Positions 54,957 to 63,992 of a stretch of DNA of 64,000 bases are shown here, one piece after another. The translations under genes and the position numbers were made by a program. The stretch lies in the NCBI RefSeq assembly GCF_013778305.1, contig NZ_JACEIC010000001.1:186001-250000 (forward strand). Reading direction: 5' to 3'. This DNA comes from Nocardioides agri. GTDB taxonomy: Bacteria > Actinomycetota > Actinomycetes > Propionibacteriales > Nocardioidaceae. Every line of letters begins with the position of its first letter. Positions within the stretch are counted from its first letter, which is position 1. Under the pieces are notes generated by a model. It was not told where the DNA came from. It saw only the letters and a list, made by a program, of their open reading frames with translations, and ran no database searches.

Positions 54957-55880
54957 TCAGCCCAGCGGGAGCGTGAACAGCCCGACGTCCGGGTGGGTCA
55001 CGACCAGGTCGGTCCCGACGACCGCGGCGCCGACGTTCTCCTGCGTGGCCGCGGTGTCACCGAGCCGGGTGGTGGAGACGAGCTCCTCGCTCTCCGCGTC
55101 GATGGCGTAGACGGTCGGCCCGCTCTGCCCGACGACGTAGACGGTCGTGCCGTCGGCGACCACGGCGTCGGCATCGGTGAGGTCGGTGACCTCGCCCAGC
55201 TGCTCCAGGGTCGCCGGGTCGAGGACCACGACCTTGTGGCTGACCGTGCACGACACCCACACCTTGCCGGCCGCCTCGACCACGCCCTGAGCCCCGACGC
55301 AGCCGACGACGGGCACGGTCGTCGCCTCGCCGTCGGCCACCCGCGAGACCGAGGTCCCGCCGTAGTTGGTGACGAAGACACCGGAGTCGCCCGCCCCCAC
55401 CAGCCACGGCGCCTGCCCGACGTCGTACGACGCCTGCAGCCGGCCGTCGCCGTCGAGCTCCAGCACACGCTCGCCGGCCTGGTCGACGACCCACAGGCTG
55501 CTGCCGTCCCAGGCCAGGCCCTCCGGCTCGCTGCCCGCGGGCCGGACCTTCACCCGACGGTCCACCTCGCCGGTCGCCGGGTCGATGCGCACCACGGTGC
55601 CGTCGTGGATGACGCTCACCCACACGCCCGCCGGGGTGTCGACGATCCGCAGCGGCGCGTCTCCGACCTTCACCCGGGTCGCGTCGCCGGTCAGCACGGC
55701 GCCGTCGCCGACCAGCACGACCCACGGCCGGCCGTCCACGTCGGCGATGCCCACGGGCTCGCCGTCGAGCGGCGTCGGGACTGCCGACGCGCTCGGCTCC
55801 GCCTCCGGCTTCTCGGGGTCCGACCCCGAGCAGGCGGTCAGGACGGCACCGGCGGCGAGCACGGCGAGCGCGGCCCTCAT
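54957..55880 (-). CDS. Lipoprotein with Vgb/NHL-like beta-propeller
   Basis: 307 aa. The signal peptide ends in the lipobox VLTAC (Cys17), then an acidic Pro/Ser spacer. The rest is made of repeated four-strand blades ([105 protein letters not shown]), as in streptogramin-lyase-like or YncE propellers. It is a surface-exposed binding or scaffold protein with unknown ligand. The ATG at 55880 is 6 nt after TACCGT (leaderless type). Confidence 0.85.
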   Translation of the reverse strand: MRAALAVLAAGAVLTACSGSDPEKPEAEPSASAVPTPLDGEPVGIADVDGRPWVVLVGDGAVLTGDATRVKVGDAPLRIVDTPAGVWVSVIHDGTVVRIDPATGEVDRRVKVRPAGSEPEGLAWDGSSLWVVDQAGERVLELDGDGRLQASYDVGQAPWLVGAGDSGVFVTNYGGTSVSRVADGEATTVPVVGCVGAQGVVEAAGKVWVSCTVSHKVVVLDPATLEQLGEVTDLTDADAVVADGTTVYVVGQSGPTVYAIDAESEELVSTTRLGDTAATQENVGAAVVGTDLVVTHPDVGLFTLPLG

Positions 55881-55899
55881 GAGCCGACGGTAGCGGCTC

Positions 55900-56532
55900 T
55901 CAAGCCCCCAGGTCGGCTTCGCGCACCGCTGCGACGGCCGCCTCCGGCCCGTCGAACTCCAGTCCGACCGTCGCGGAGCGACCGAAGAGGAAGAGGACCA
56001 GCTCGAGGACCTCGCCGCTGATCGTCACCGGATCGGCGCCCTTGCGGACGACCGCGGTGGCGCCGGTGTCGCGGCGGCGCAGCACCGTCGGCCCGGGGAG
56101 CTTGCGGCCGAAGAACGACGCGCCGCGGCTCAGCTGGGACCACAGCGCGTCGACGTCGGCCGGGTCGAGGCTGCGCGGCTGCCAGCCGTCGACGCCGCGG
56201 CGCAGGTCCTCGTGGTGCACGAGGTACTCGAACCCGTTCATGATCCGGTCCACGAACGGCAGGATCCGCAGCGGGGCGGGCGGGGTGCGCAACGTCGCCA
56301 CCATGGCGTCGTACCCCTCCGCCTGCTGCTTCGCCATCGCCGACTCGGCCCGCGGCGCCATCGACTCGAGGACGTTGCCGAGCGAGGCGACCGGGTTGCG
56401 CTCGCGGACCAGGAGGTGCGCGACCAGGTCGCTGGCCGTCCAACCCTCGCAGAGGGTCGGCGCGTCGGCCCCGACCTCGAGCGCCAGGTCGCAGAGCGCG
56501 GCGCGTTCGCGGCGCGCGAGTGACTCCGTCAT
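55900..56532 (-). CDS. TIGR03085-family metal-binding protein (mycothiol-dependent DinB/MDMPI-like fold)
   Basis: 210 aa. The N-terminus reads ERAALCDLALEVGADAPTLCEGWTASDLVAHLLVRERNP, a DinB/MDMPI-type four-helix bundle with His ligands (AHLL, and HHED in GFEYLVHHEDLRRGVDGW). The C-terminal domain (VLRRRDTGATAVVRKGADPVTISGEVLELVLFLFGR) is typical of TIGR03085. Relatives use mycothiol as cofactor; the substrate here is unknown. The start is taken as the ATG at 56532, 7 nt after TATGCT (56540-56545 on the minus strand). An in-frame ATG at 56544 would overlap that box. Confidence 0.86.
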   Translation of the reverse strand: MTESLARRERAALCDLALEVGADAPTLCEGWTASDLVAHLLVRERNPVASLGNVLESMAPRAESAMAKQQAEGYDAMVATLRTPPAPLRILPFVDRIMNGFEYLVHHEDLRRGVDGWQPRSLDPADVDALWSQLSRGASFFGRKLPGPTVLRRRDTGATAVVRKGADPVTISGEVLELVLFLFGRSATVGLEFDGPEAAVAAVREADLGA

Positions 56533-56652
56533 GCTGGCGAGCATAGGGCGATGTCGACGCCGCTCGTCCCGATGTCGGTGAATGGTCGGTGGGTGGGAAT
56601 AGCCTGGGCGGGCCGCGGGTTCCCCGCAGGCGCACGGGTGAGGCGGGGTGTG

Positions 56653-58443
56653 GTGAGCGAGCGACGCAGCAGGCGGGGGACGACCTCCGACGGCTTCCGC
56701 GTGCTCTGGGTCGCCATCAAGCGCGAGCCGTGGATCTTCGCGGTCTCGACGCTGGGCAGCGTCCTCTTCGGTGCCCTCACCGTGGCGGATGCGTGGGTGC
56801 TGGGCTGGGCCACCGACCACGTGGTGCTGCCGGCGTTCGACACCGGCGAGATCGCGCCGGAGCTGCTGCTCGCGGTGGTCGCGCTCTTCCTCGGCGTCGC
56901 GATCCTGCGTGCCGTCGGCATCGTCGCGCGCCGGCTCGGCGCAGGCGTCATGCAGTACCGCATGCAGGCCCACACCCGTCGCGCCGTCACCCGCCAGTAC
57001 CTCTCCCTCCCGATGGAGTGGCACCAGCGGCACCCGACGGGCCAGCTGCTCTCCAACGCCAACTCCGACGTCGAGGCGGCCTGGGGCCCGATCGCGCCGC
57101 TGCCGATGGCGGTGGGCACCGTCGCGATGATGGTGATCGCCATCGCCCAGATGTTCGCGGCCGACCTCGTGCTGGCGATGGTCGGCCTGCTGGTCTTCCC
57201 GGCGGTCGTGGTCGCCAACCTGGGCTACCAGCACTACGCCTCGCCCTTGATGACCAAGGCCCAGCAGCTGCGTGCCGAGCTCAGCGAGGTCGCGCACGAG
57301 TCCTTCGACGGCGCGATGGTGGTCAAGACCCTCGGCCGCGAGGCGGAGGAGACCGACCGCTTCGCGGAGATCGCGCTGCGGCTGCGCGACGTCAACATCC
57401 GCGCCGGCCGGATCCGCGCGGCGTTCGACCCGATCCTCGCCGCGCTGCCCAGTCTCGGCGTGCTGGTCGTGCTGGCGGTCGGGGTCGCCCGCGTGGTCAG
57501 CGGTGCGACGGACCCCGGTGCCGTCGTCACCGTCTCCTACCTGCTGACGATCGTGTCCTTCCCGATCCGCTCGATCGGGTGGCTGCTCGGTGAGTTCCCG
57601 CGCAGCGTGGTCGGCTACGAGCGCGTGCAGCACGTGCTCGAGGCGACCGGCGAGATGACCTACGGCGCCGAGCCCGCCACCCGCTCGGCCGGGGGCGCGC
57701 GGCTGGAGGTGCGCCACCTCGGCTACCGCTACGACCCCGAGCAGTCGCTGCTCGACGACGTCAGCTTCACCGCCGAGCCGGGTCGCACGGTCGCGCTCGT
57801 CGGGGCCACCGCCTCCGGCAAGAGCACCCTCACCGGCCTGATGACGCGCCTGGTCGACCCCGACGAGGGGGCGGTGCTGCTCGACGGCACCGACCTGCGC
57901 GAGCTCGCGCAGGGCGAGCTGGCGAGCGTCGTCTCGCTGGTGCCGCAGACCGCGTTCCTCTTCGACGACACCGTCCGCGGCAACGTCACGCTCGGGGCGG
58001 ACGTCCCCGACGGGGCGGTGTGGGAGGCGCTGCGCGCCGCGCAGGCAGACGGGTTCGTGGCGGCGCTGCCCCACGGGCTCGACACCCGCCTCGGCGAGCG
58101 CGGCACCTCGCTCTCGGGCGGCCAGCGGCAGCGGATCTCGCTGGCCCGCGCGCTGGTCCGCCGGCCGCGCCTCCTGGTCCTCGACGACGCCACCTCGGCC
58201 GTCGACCCCGAGGTCGAGGCCCGCATCCTCGAAGCGCTGCGCTCCGGCGCGCAGGAGTCGACCCTGGTGGTCGTCGCCTACCGCAAGGCGACGATCGCGC
58301 TCGCCGACGAGGTCGTGCACCTCGAGGACGGGCGGGTGGCCGACCGCGGCACGCACGACGAGCTGCTCGCGCGCAGCCCGGCGTACGCCCACCTGGTCAA
58401 CGCCTACGAGGTCGCCGCCGAGCTCGTGGGGGAGGCCGAATGA
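56653..58443 (+). CDS. ABC exporter half-transporter, degenerate-site subunit
   Basis: 596 aa. Six-helix exporter transmembrane domain (residues ~15-320), then an ATPase domain with Walker A GATASGKST (~385) and signature LSGGQRQ (~485). The catalytic Glu after Walker B is Asp (VLDDATSAVD, ~508) and the switch His is Tyr (VVAYRKAT, ~541). These changes mark the non-hydrolytic half of a heterodimeric exporter. The GTG start at 56653 was chosen over upstream in-frame codons because a TAGCCT -10 at 56600 places the transcript start after them. It overlaps the partner gene (ATGA). Confidence 0.92.
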   Translation: MSERRSRRGTTSDGFRVLWVAIKREPWIFAVSTLGSVLFGALTVADAWVLGWATDHVVLPAFDTGEIAPELLLAVVALFLGVAILRAVGIVARRLGAGVMQYRMQAHTRRAVTRQYLSLPMEWHQRHPTGQLLSNANSDVEAAWGPIAPLPMAVGTVAMMVIAIAQMFAADLVLAMVGLLVFPAVVVANLGYQHYASPLMTKAQQLRAELSEVAHESFDGAMVVKTLGREAEETDRFAEIALRLRDVNIRAGRIRAAFDPILAALPSLGVLVVLAVGVARVVSGATDPGAVVTVSYLLTIVSFPIRSIGWLLGEFPRSVVGYERVQHVLEATGEMTYGAEPATRSAGGARLEVRHLGYRYDPEQSLLDDVSFTAEPGRTVALVGATASGKSTLTGLMTRLVDPDEGAVLLDGTDLRELAQGELASVVSLVPQTAFLFDDTVRGNVTLGADVPDGAVWEALRAAQADGFVAALPHGLDTRLGERGTSLSGGQRQRISLARALVRRPRLLVLDDATSAVDPEVEARILEALRSGAQESTLVVVAYRKATIALADEVVHLEDGRVADRGTHDELLARSPAYAHLVNAYEVAAELVGEAE

Positions 58444-60233
58444 GCACCACCGGCACGGCCCTCGACACCGGCGAGCAGATCGGCGCGATCGCGACGCTGC
58501 GCCGCGGCATCCACTACTCCCCGGAGCTCACCGAGGGTTTCCGGGTCACGCTCCTGCTCGCGCTCATCGCGTCGATCGGCCAGGTCATCGTGCCGGTCAC
58601 CGTGCAGCGCACCGTCGACCACGGGCTCAACGCGCCCGGCGGCCCGGACGTCTCCTACGTGGTCGAGATGGGGATCGCGGCAGCGTTGGCGATCTCGCTG
58701 ACGAGCTGGGCGTCGTACGCGATGACGCGGCGGCTCTTCGCGACCTCCGAGCGCGGACTCGCGACCCTGCGGATCAAGGCGTTCCGGCACGTCCACGACC
58801 TCCCGCTGCTCACCCAGAACACCGAGCGCCGCGGCGCGCTCGTCTCGCGCGTCACCAGCGACGTCGACCAGGTCAGCCAGTTCCTCGTGTTCGGTGGCCT
58901 GCTCCTCATCGTCAGCGTCGGGCAGGTGCTGGTCGCGACGGTCGTGATGGTCATCTACAGCTGGCAGCTCGCCCTGGTCGTCTGGGTCTGCTTCGCCCCG
59001 CTGTTCCTGTCGCTGCGTTACTTCCAGCAGAAGCTGTCCGCGGCCTACGGCGTCGTGCGCGGCCAGGTCGGCGTGATGCTCTCCGCGATCGCCGAGCCCG
59101 TGGTCGGCGCGGCCGTCGTCCGCTCCTACGCCGTCGAGGACCGCACGCAGGCTCGCATCGACGAGGCGATCGACGAGTACAAGGCCGCCAGCACCCGGGC
59201 GCAGGGCTTCACCGCGTTCTCGTTCTCCCTCGGCGGCGTCTCCGCCGGCCTCGCCAACGCCGGTGTGATCGTGGTCGGCGTCTGGCTCGGGTTCGCCGGC
59301 GACATCACCGCCGGCACCGTGCTCGCCTTCGCCTACCTCGTCACCCTGTTCGTGGGGCCCGTGCAGATGGGCACCCAGATCCTCACCGACGCCCAGAACG
59401 CGATCGTCAGCTGGCGGCGCGTGATCGGCATCCTCGACACCCCGGCCGACCTGGTCGACCCCGGGCCGGACGGCGCGACCCTGCCGCACCGCGCGGCCGA
59501 CGTGTGCTTCCGGCACGTGCTGTTCGCCTACCCCGGAGGCCCGCCGGTGCTGCGCGACATCGACCTCGAGATCCCGGCCGGGCGCCGGGTCGCGGTCGTG
59601 GGGGAGACCGGCTCCGGCAAGTCCACCATCGCCAAGCTGCTCACCCGGCTGATGGACCCGACGGAGGGCGCCGTGCTGCTCGACGGCGTCGACGTCCGGT
59701 CGATCTCGCAGCAGTCGCTGCGGCGCAGCGTCGTGCTGGTGCCGCAGGAGGGCTTCCTCTTCGACGACACCGTCGCCGCCAACGTCCGCTACGGCCGCCT
59801 CGACGCCACCGACGAGGAGATCGTCGCCGCCGCCGACGCGATCGGTCTCGGCGACTGGCTCGCCGGGCTGCCGCGCGGCATCGCGACCCAGGTGGGCCAG
59901 CGCGGCGAGTCGCTCTCCGCCGGCGAGCGCCAGCTCGTCGCCCTGTGGCGCGCCCAGCTCGCCGACCCCGACCTGCTCGTCCTCGACGAGGCCACCAGCG
60001 CCGTCGACCCGGCTCTCGAGATGCGCATCGGGCAGGCCCTCGAGCGCCTGATGACCGGCCGTACGTCGGTCACGATCGCCCACCGCCTCACCACCGCCGA
60101 ACGCGCCGACGAGGTCGTCGTCGTCGACCGCGGCCGGATCGTCCAACGCGGCCCGCACGCCGAGCTGGCCCAGCAGGACGGCTCCGTCTACGCGTCGTTG
60201 TACGCCTCGTGGGTGGCGCAGCAGGGGCGCTGA
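58440..60233 (+). CDS. ABC exporter half-transporter, catalytic subunit
   Basis: 597 aa. Six-helix transmembrane domain and ATPase domain with Walker A GETGSGKST (~387), Walker B with catalytic Glu (VLDEATSAVD, ~514) and switch His (TIAHRLTT, ~546). Its signature is LSAGERQ (~490) rather than LSGGQ. It pairs with the preceding gene: the partner's weak Walker B site faces this aberrant signature, and this subunit's intact site faces the partner's LSGGQ. The transported substrate is unknown; multidrug or lipid export is typical of such pairs. Confidence 0.92.
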   Translation: MSTTGTALDTGEQIGAIATLRRGIHYSPELTEGFRVTLLLALIASIGQVIVPVTVQRTVDHGLNAPGGPDVSYVVEMGIAAALAISLTSWASYAMTRRLFATSERGLATLRIKAFRHVHDLPLLTQNTERRGALVSRVTSDVDQVSQFLVFGGLLLIVSVGQVLVATVVMVIYSWQLALVVWVCFAPLFLSLRYFQQKLSAAYGVVRGQVGVMLSAIAEPVVGAAVVRSYAVEDRTQARIDEAIDEYKAASTRAQGFTAFSFSLGGVSAGLANAGVIVVGVWLGFAGDITAGTVLAFAYLVTLFVGPVQMGTQILTDAQNAIVSWRRVIGILDTPADLVDPGPDGATLPHRAADVCFRHVLFAYPGGPPVLRDIDLEIPAGRRVAVVGETGSGKSTIAKLLTRLMDPTEGAVLLDGVDVRSISQQSLRRSVVLVPQEGFLFDDTVAANVRYGRLDATDEEIVAAADAIGLGDWLAGLPRGIATQVGQRGESLSAGERQLVALWRAQLADPDLLVLDEATSAVDPALEMRIGQALERLMTGRTSVTIAHRLTTAERADEVVVVDRGRIVQRGPHAELAQQDGSVYASLYASWVAQQGR

Positions 60234-60242
60234 GCTTCGGCT

Positions 60243-60414
60243 TGCGGGTTAGCGCCGGTGTGGACCGATAGGCAGCGAGGCGGGTGGGGCGGGCGCGGGC
60301 TGGCGTTGCTTGCCGGCCTCCGGTCGGCTCGCCCGAACTTCAACGTCACCTTTCCTGTCGGCGGGTTGCGGGTTCGCTGTGGCGCCGACCGACAGGCAGC
60401 GAGGCGGGGGTGCG
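60243..60414. repeat. Imperfect ~50-bp direct repeat between the ABC and DUF222 genes
   Basis: 60243-60293 and 60361-60414 share a GCGGGTT...GACCGA(T/C)AGGCAGCGAGGCGGG core. The 253-bp gap contains no gene. The repeats sit upstream of the SOS-like promoter of the DUF222/HNH gene, and such flanks are common at REP13E12-type loci. Confidence 0.6.
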
Positions 60415-60452
60415 GCGGCAGCAACCGGTTAAAGAAGGGCCGTACTCAGATC

Positions 60453-60481
60453 TAGAACATATGATCGAATAGATGTAGACT
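60453..60481 (+). promoter_or_regulatory. SOS-like box and -10 of the DUF222/HNH gene
   Basis: TAGAACATATGATCGA at 60453-60468 matches the mycobacterial LexA consensus TCGAACATATGTTCGA at 14 of 16 positions. It is followed by TAGACT at 60476-60481, 5 nt before the ATG. The box covers the expected -35, so LexA would block polymerase. The local sequence is strikingly AT-rich. DUF222/13E12 genes are known LexA targets in M. tuberculosis. Confidence 0.75.
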
Positions 60482-60486
60482 GGGGT

Positions 60487-61716
60487 ATGGCCCGACGCCC
60501 CACCACTGCACTCGCTGATCCGGTGCTGGCGGCTGCCCGCGACGCCGCTCACGCGGAGGTGCTGGCGGCGGCGCGGAAGTTCGAGCTGGCCGCCACCTGG
60601 GCGGCGATGCACCCCGCGTCGGTCACCGACCCGGTGGTGACCGACACAGGCGTGGTGGAGATGTACGGCGACCAGCCCGTCACCCTGGCCGGGGAGGGCG
60701 CGCCGGGCATGTCGGAGTTCGCGGTCGCCGAGTTCGCGGCCGCGATCGGCATCTCCACGGCCGCGGGACGGAACCTGATCGGTGCGGCGCTGGAGTGCCG
60801 GCACCGGCTGCCTCGGGTCTGGGCGCGGGTGATGGCTGGTGAGGTGCCGGTGTGGAAGGTCCGCCGGCTGACCGAGCAGACCCACCGCCTCCCGATGACC
60901 GGCGCCGCCTACGTGGATCGGCACCTGGCGCCGGTGCTGGAGAGGTGCTCGTTCGCGCAGATCGAGCGGGCCGTGGAGACCGCGTGCGCCCAGACCGAGG
61001 ACGAGAAGGCCGAGCTCGACCGCCTGGACGCCGCCGCGACCGAGTTCTTCCAGGTCCGGTTGGGCGATGCGCACCTCAACAACGGCCGGGTGCCGGTCGA
61101 CGGGCTGCTGGACTACCCGGTCGCCCTGGCCCTGGAGCAGGCGCTCCAGGCCGGCTCCCATCACCTGCTGGCCGAGCACCCCGAGCTCACGCTGGATCAG
61201 CGCCGTGCCCTGGCGCTCGGCCACCTCGCCGCCGGGAGTGCTGGTGTCGCGGAGGTCGTGGTCTATGCCCACCACACCCCGGCCGAGGGCCACGGCATCG
61301 TCGACGTCGAGAAGCTCGGCCACACCACCACCGAGCAGCTCACCGACTGGTGCCGCCACCTCGCCACCCGCGTCACCATCCGCCCGGTGCTCGACCTGGA
61401 CGCCGAGCTGACCACCGACGCCTACACGCCGACCGTGCTGCAGCGGGAGCAGGCGGTCCTGACCAACCCGACCTGCGTGTTCGCGCACTGCGCCCGGTCC
61501 GCCCGCGGCTGCGACCTCGACCACATCGAACCCTTCGACGCGGGCGGCCAAACGACCTCCTGGAACTTGGCGCCGCTGTGCCGGCTGCACCACCGGATGA
61601 AGACCCACGGCCACTGGACCTACCGACGCCTCACCCGCACCAGCTTCGAGTGGACCAGCCCGTCGGGCGACGTCTACGACGTCGACCGCACCCTCACCAG
61701 ACGACGAACCCGCTGA
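60487..61716 (+). CDS. DUF222 / HNH endonuclease (13E12-repeat family) protein
   Basis: 409 aa. An N-terminal DUF222 region (~residues 25-320, with FAAAIGISTAAGRNLIGAALECRHRLPRVWARVMAGEVPVWKV) and a C-terminal HNH domain: CVFAHCARSARGCDLDHIEPFDAGGQTTSWNLAPLCRLHHRMKTH, with Cys pair, DH, N and HH all present. The family is multicopy in actinobacteria (REP13E12 in mycobacteria), associated with repeats and phage attachment, and often SOS-induced. A 14/16 LexA box and a leaderless -10 lie directly upstream. The substrate of the nuclease is unknown. Confidence 0.9.
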   Translation: MARRPTTALADPVLAAARDAAHAEVLAAARKFELAATWAAMHPASVTDPVVTDTGVVEMYGDQPVTLAGEGAPGMSEFAVAEFAAAIGISTAAGRNLIGAALECRHRLPRVWARVMAGEVPVWKVRRLTEQTHRLPMTGAAYVDRHLAPVLERCSFAQIERAVETACAQTEDEKAELDRLDAAATEFFQVRLGDAHLNNGRVPVDGLLDYPVALALEQALQAGSHHLLAEHPELTLDQRRALALGHLAAGSAGVAEVVVYAHHTPAEGHGIVDVEKLGHTTTEQLTDWCRHLATRVTIRPVLDLDAELTTDAYTPTVLQREQAVLTNPTCVFAHCARSARGCDLDHIEPFDAGGQTTSWNLAPLCRLHHRMKTHGHWTYRRLTRTSFEWTSPSGDVYDVDRTLTRRRTR

Positions 61717-61722
61717 CCAGCA

Positions 61723-61745
61723 CCCCACCCGCACCGCGGGTGGGG
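61723..61745 (+). terminator. Terminator after the DUF222/HNH gene
   Basis: Perfect 10-bp stem CCCCACCCGC / GCGGGTGGGG with ACC loop, 6 nt after the stop. The ~145 bp to the convergent arginase-like gene show nothing else recognisable. Confidence 0.75.
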
Positions 61746-61891
61746 CCACAGTCATGTCCGTCGTGTTCTTTCTGGCGGCGACCACAGCGCCCGGGCCCCA
61801 GCGGCGCACGAGCCAAGCGACCGCAACCACGTATCCCGTCCCCGCGTCACCAACGGCGACCCCAGACCACGGCACCGCCATAGGTCAGAGG

Positions 61892-62788
61892 TCAGCGGTC
61901 GACGGGCGGGACCAGGGCTTCGATCAGGCGCCCCAGCGACCTGGGATCGGACGCGGCGTGCGCCGGGACCAGCTGCCCGACCGACAGCCCGAGGCAGTGC
62001 GGGTCGCGCCAGAGCTCGGCCAGTGCCCGGCCGAGCTGGGAGACGGTCGGCCCGCTGTTGCGGCCGTTCACGTTCTCCGCGAGCGGTGCGTCCAGGAAGT
62101 CCAGCACGTCCACGTCGACGTGCACGAGGAACGGTTCGGCGGCCAGACCCGCGCGGGCGGTGGCCGCGGCGGCCGGCGGGTCGGCCACCAGCGCCGCCTG
62201 TGTCACGACGGTGAGGTCGAGCTCGCGCGCACGGTCGCGCTCCCACGCGGTGGTCGCCGCCAGGTCCACGCCCAGGTAGCTGAGACGGCCGGGGCGCAGC
62301 AGGGGGCGCGGGCCAACGGCCCCGACCAGCTCGGGAGCCGCCCCGTCGAGGTCCAGGGCGTGCGCCATCCCCATCCAGCTGAGCGAGCCCTCGGTGGTCG
62401 AGATGGGCGTGTTGAGGTCGAGGTGCCGGTCGACGTAGACGAGCTGGGCGTCGGTGCCGGCCCGGGCGGCCGCGGCGCAGGTCCCGAGGGCGACCGTGCA
62501 GCTGCCGCCGAGGACGAGGAGCAGCTCGTCCGGCGCCATCAGGGCGTGTGCCGCGTCAGCGAGCTCCCGGAGGCCAGCGATCTCGTCGTCGAGGTTCTGA
62601 GCGTACGGACGTTCGCGGTCGGGCCGCCAGCGGCGTACGGCGAGGTCGCCGGCGTCCTTCACCTCGTGTCCCGCGGCGTGGAGCGCGCCGACCAGGCCGG
62701 CCTCGCGCAGCGCCGTCGGTGCCTGCTCGACACCCACGCAGTAGGCGGCAGCGCTGCTGGGGTAGCCCAGGACGTTGATCGTCGCCAT
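61892..62788 (-). CDS. Arginase/agmatinase-fold protein with altered metal site
   Basis: 298 aa ureohydrolase fold. Positions equivalent to the Mn ligands read GGSC (residues 94-97; usually GGDH), YVDRHLD (Asp120, His122, Asp124; usually DAHxD) and [10 protein letters not shown] (usually DxDxxDP). Five of six ligands are kept, but the first His is replaced by Cys and the following Pro is lost. So it may bind metal differently or hydrolyse another guanidino or formimino substrate. The ATG at 62788 is 7 nt after CACACT. It is divergent from hisI with only 37 bp between the starts. Confidence 0.82.
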   Translation of the reverse strand: MATINVLGYPSSAAAYCVGVEQAPTALREAGLVGALHAAGHEVKDAGDLAVRRWRPDRERPYAQNLDDEIAGLRELADAAHALMAPDELLLVLGGSCTVALGTCAAAARAGTDAQLVYVDRHLDLNTPISTTEGSLSWMGMAHALDLDGAAPELVGAVGPRPLLRPGRLSYLGVDLAATTAWERDRARELDLTVVTQAALVADPPAAAATARAGLAAEPFLVHVDVDVLDFLDAPLAENVNGRNSGPTVSQLGRALAELWRDPHCLGLSVGQLVPAHAASDPRSLGRLIEALVPPVDR

Positions 62789-62825
62789 GGCACCCAGTGT
62801 GCAGGGGCCCTGGGATACTAGACCC

Positions 62826-63176
62826 GTGACCACGCTCGACCCCGCCATCGCCGAGAAGCTGAAGCGCACCGCCGAGGGGCTGGTGCCTGCGGTGGTCCAG
62901 CAGCACGACACCGGTGAGGTGCTGATGCTCGGCTGGATGGACGACGAGGCGCTGGCCCGCACGCTGGCCACGGGCCGGGCGACGTACTGGAGCCGCTCGC
63001 GCGGGGAGTACTGGGTCAAGGGCGAGACGTCGGGCCACCACCAGCACGTCAAGGAGGTGCGCCTCGACTGCGACGGCGACACCCTGCTCGTCAAGGTCGA
63101 CCAGGTCGGCGTCGCGTGCCACACCGGCGACCGCACCTGCTTCGACGCGGCCCTGCTGAGCGGCGACGATGGCTGA
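62826..63176 (+). CDS. hisI: Phosphoribosyl-AMP cyclohydrolase
   Basis: 116 aa monofunctional HisI. Zn/Mg ligands lie in [28 protein letters not shown], and motifs [36 protein letters not shown] and [10 protein letters not shown] are present. It opens the ring of PR-AMP in histidine synthesis. The GTG at 62826 is 6 nt after GATACT (62814-62819). It is separated from hisD-F by the accessory block. It overlaps the next gene by 8 nt. Confidence 0.96.
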   Translation: MTTLDPAIAEKLKRTAEGLVPAVVQQHDTGEVLMLGWMDDEALARTLATGRATYWSRSRGEYWVKGETSGHHQHVKEVRLDCDGDTLLVKVDQVGVACHTGDRTCFDAALLSGDDG

Positions 63177-63756
63177 ACAGCAGAAGAGCAGGCGACGGAC
63201 GTTCGGCCCGGTCGTCCTGCTCGGCCTCGCGGCCGGCGGCCTGACGGCGATCGCCGGCAGCCAGCAGGTCGTCGACGGCGAGGGCAGCGCGCGCACGGCC
63301 AACAGCGGGCTCGCGCTGACGTTCAAGGGCGACCTGCCGCTCGTGACCGCTCTGGGGCTGGTGGCGCTCGCCTGCTGGGGCGTGCTGCTCGTGACCCGCG
63401 GCAAGGTACGGCGGGGCGTCGCCGCACTCGGCACCGTGGCGGCCGCCGGCGCGCTCGTGGCGACACTGGCGGCCTACCCCCAAGTGACCGACGACCTGCG
63501 CGCCGAGCTCGCCCAGATCGGCATCACCGACCCCGACCTCCACCACACCGCGTGGTACTGGCTGGCGGTGGCCGGCGCCGCGCTCGCCGTCGTCGCTGGC
63601 GTGCTCGCCGTGCGCTGGGCGCCGCAGTGGCCGGAGATGGGCAGCCGCTACGACGCACCGACGGCGCCGACCGCACCGGCGGCCGCGCCGACCGAGGAGC
63701 AGAGCAGCCTCGACCTCTGGAAGGCGCTGGACGAGGGCCGCGACCCCACCGCATAG
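63169..63756 (+). CDS. Trp-region conserved membrane protein (TIGR02234 / Trp_oprn_chp)
   Basis: 195 aa. Four membrane helices ([80 protein letters not shown]) and the family motifs GSQQVVDG and MGSRYDAP. It is normally encoded between trpE and trpC in actinobacteria; here it directly follows hisI, with no trpE. The role is unknown. The ATG lies 8 nt inside hisI. Confidence 0.88.
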   Translation: MAEQQKSRRRTFGPVVLLGLAAGGLTAIAGSQQVVDGEGSARTANSGLALTFKGDLPLVTALGLVALACWGVLLVTRGKVRRGVAALGTVAAAGALVATLAAYPQVTDDLRAELAQIGITDPDLHHTAWYWLAVAGAALAVVAGVLAVRWAPQWPEMGSRYDAPTAPTAPAAAPTEEQSSLDLWKALDEGRDPTA

Positions 63757-63800
63757 AATGCCGCCAGCGTCATCCGATCGAGTGCTCGAGGAGCCCCCGC

Positions 63801-63992
63801 ATGTCTGCAAACCACGGCAACACCCCCGCTGCCTGGACGGCCGTCTCGGTCGCCATGCTCGGCTTCGTCGTGGGAGCGGTCGGCCTGATGCTGGAGCCGG
63901 TCAACTGGGTCGTCTTCTGGGTCGGCGTCGCGCTTGGCGTGGGCTCGTTCGTGCTGTTCCTGGTGATGGCGAAGCTTGGTTTCCACGAGTAG
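63801..63992 (+). CDS. HGxxPAAW-family membrane protein
   Basis: 63 aa. It begins with the family signature HGNTPAAW, followed by two membrane segments (VSVAMLGFVVGAVGLML and WVVFWVGVALGVGSFVLFLVMAKLG). The ATG at 63801 follows GAGGAG. This family is normally found directly upstream of trpC in Streptomyces-like genomes, so tryptophan genes probably continue beyond the window. Confidence 0.88.
   Translation: MSANHGNTPAAWTAVSVAMLGFVVGAVGLMLEPVNWVVFWVGVALGVGSFVLFLVMAKLGFHE

Noticed and set aside
61746..61891. A tRNA or small RNA in the gap between the HNH and arginase-like genes
   Set aside because: No cloverleaf, CCA end or T-loop motif could be found; only the terminator hairpin is convincing.
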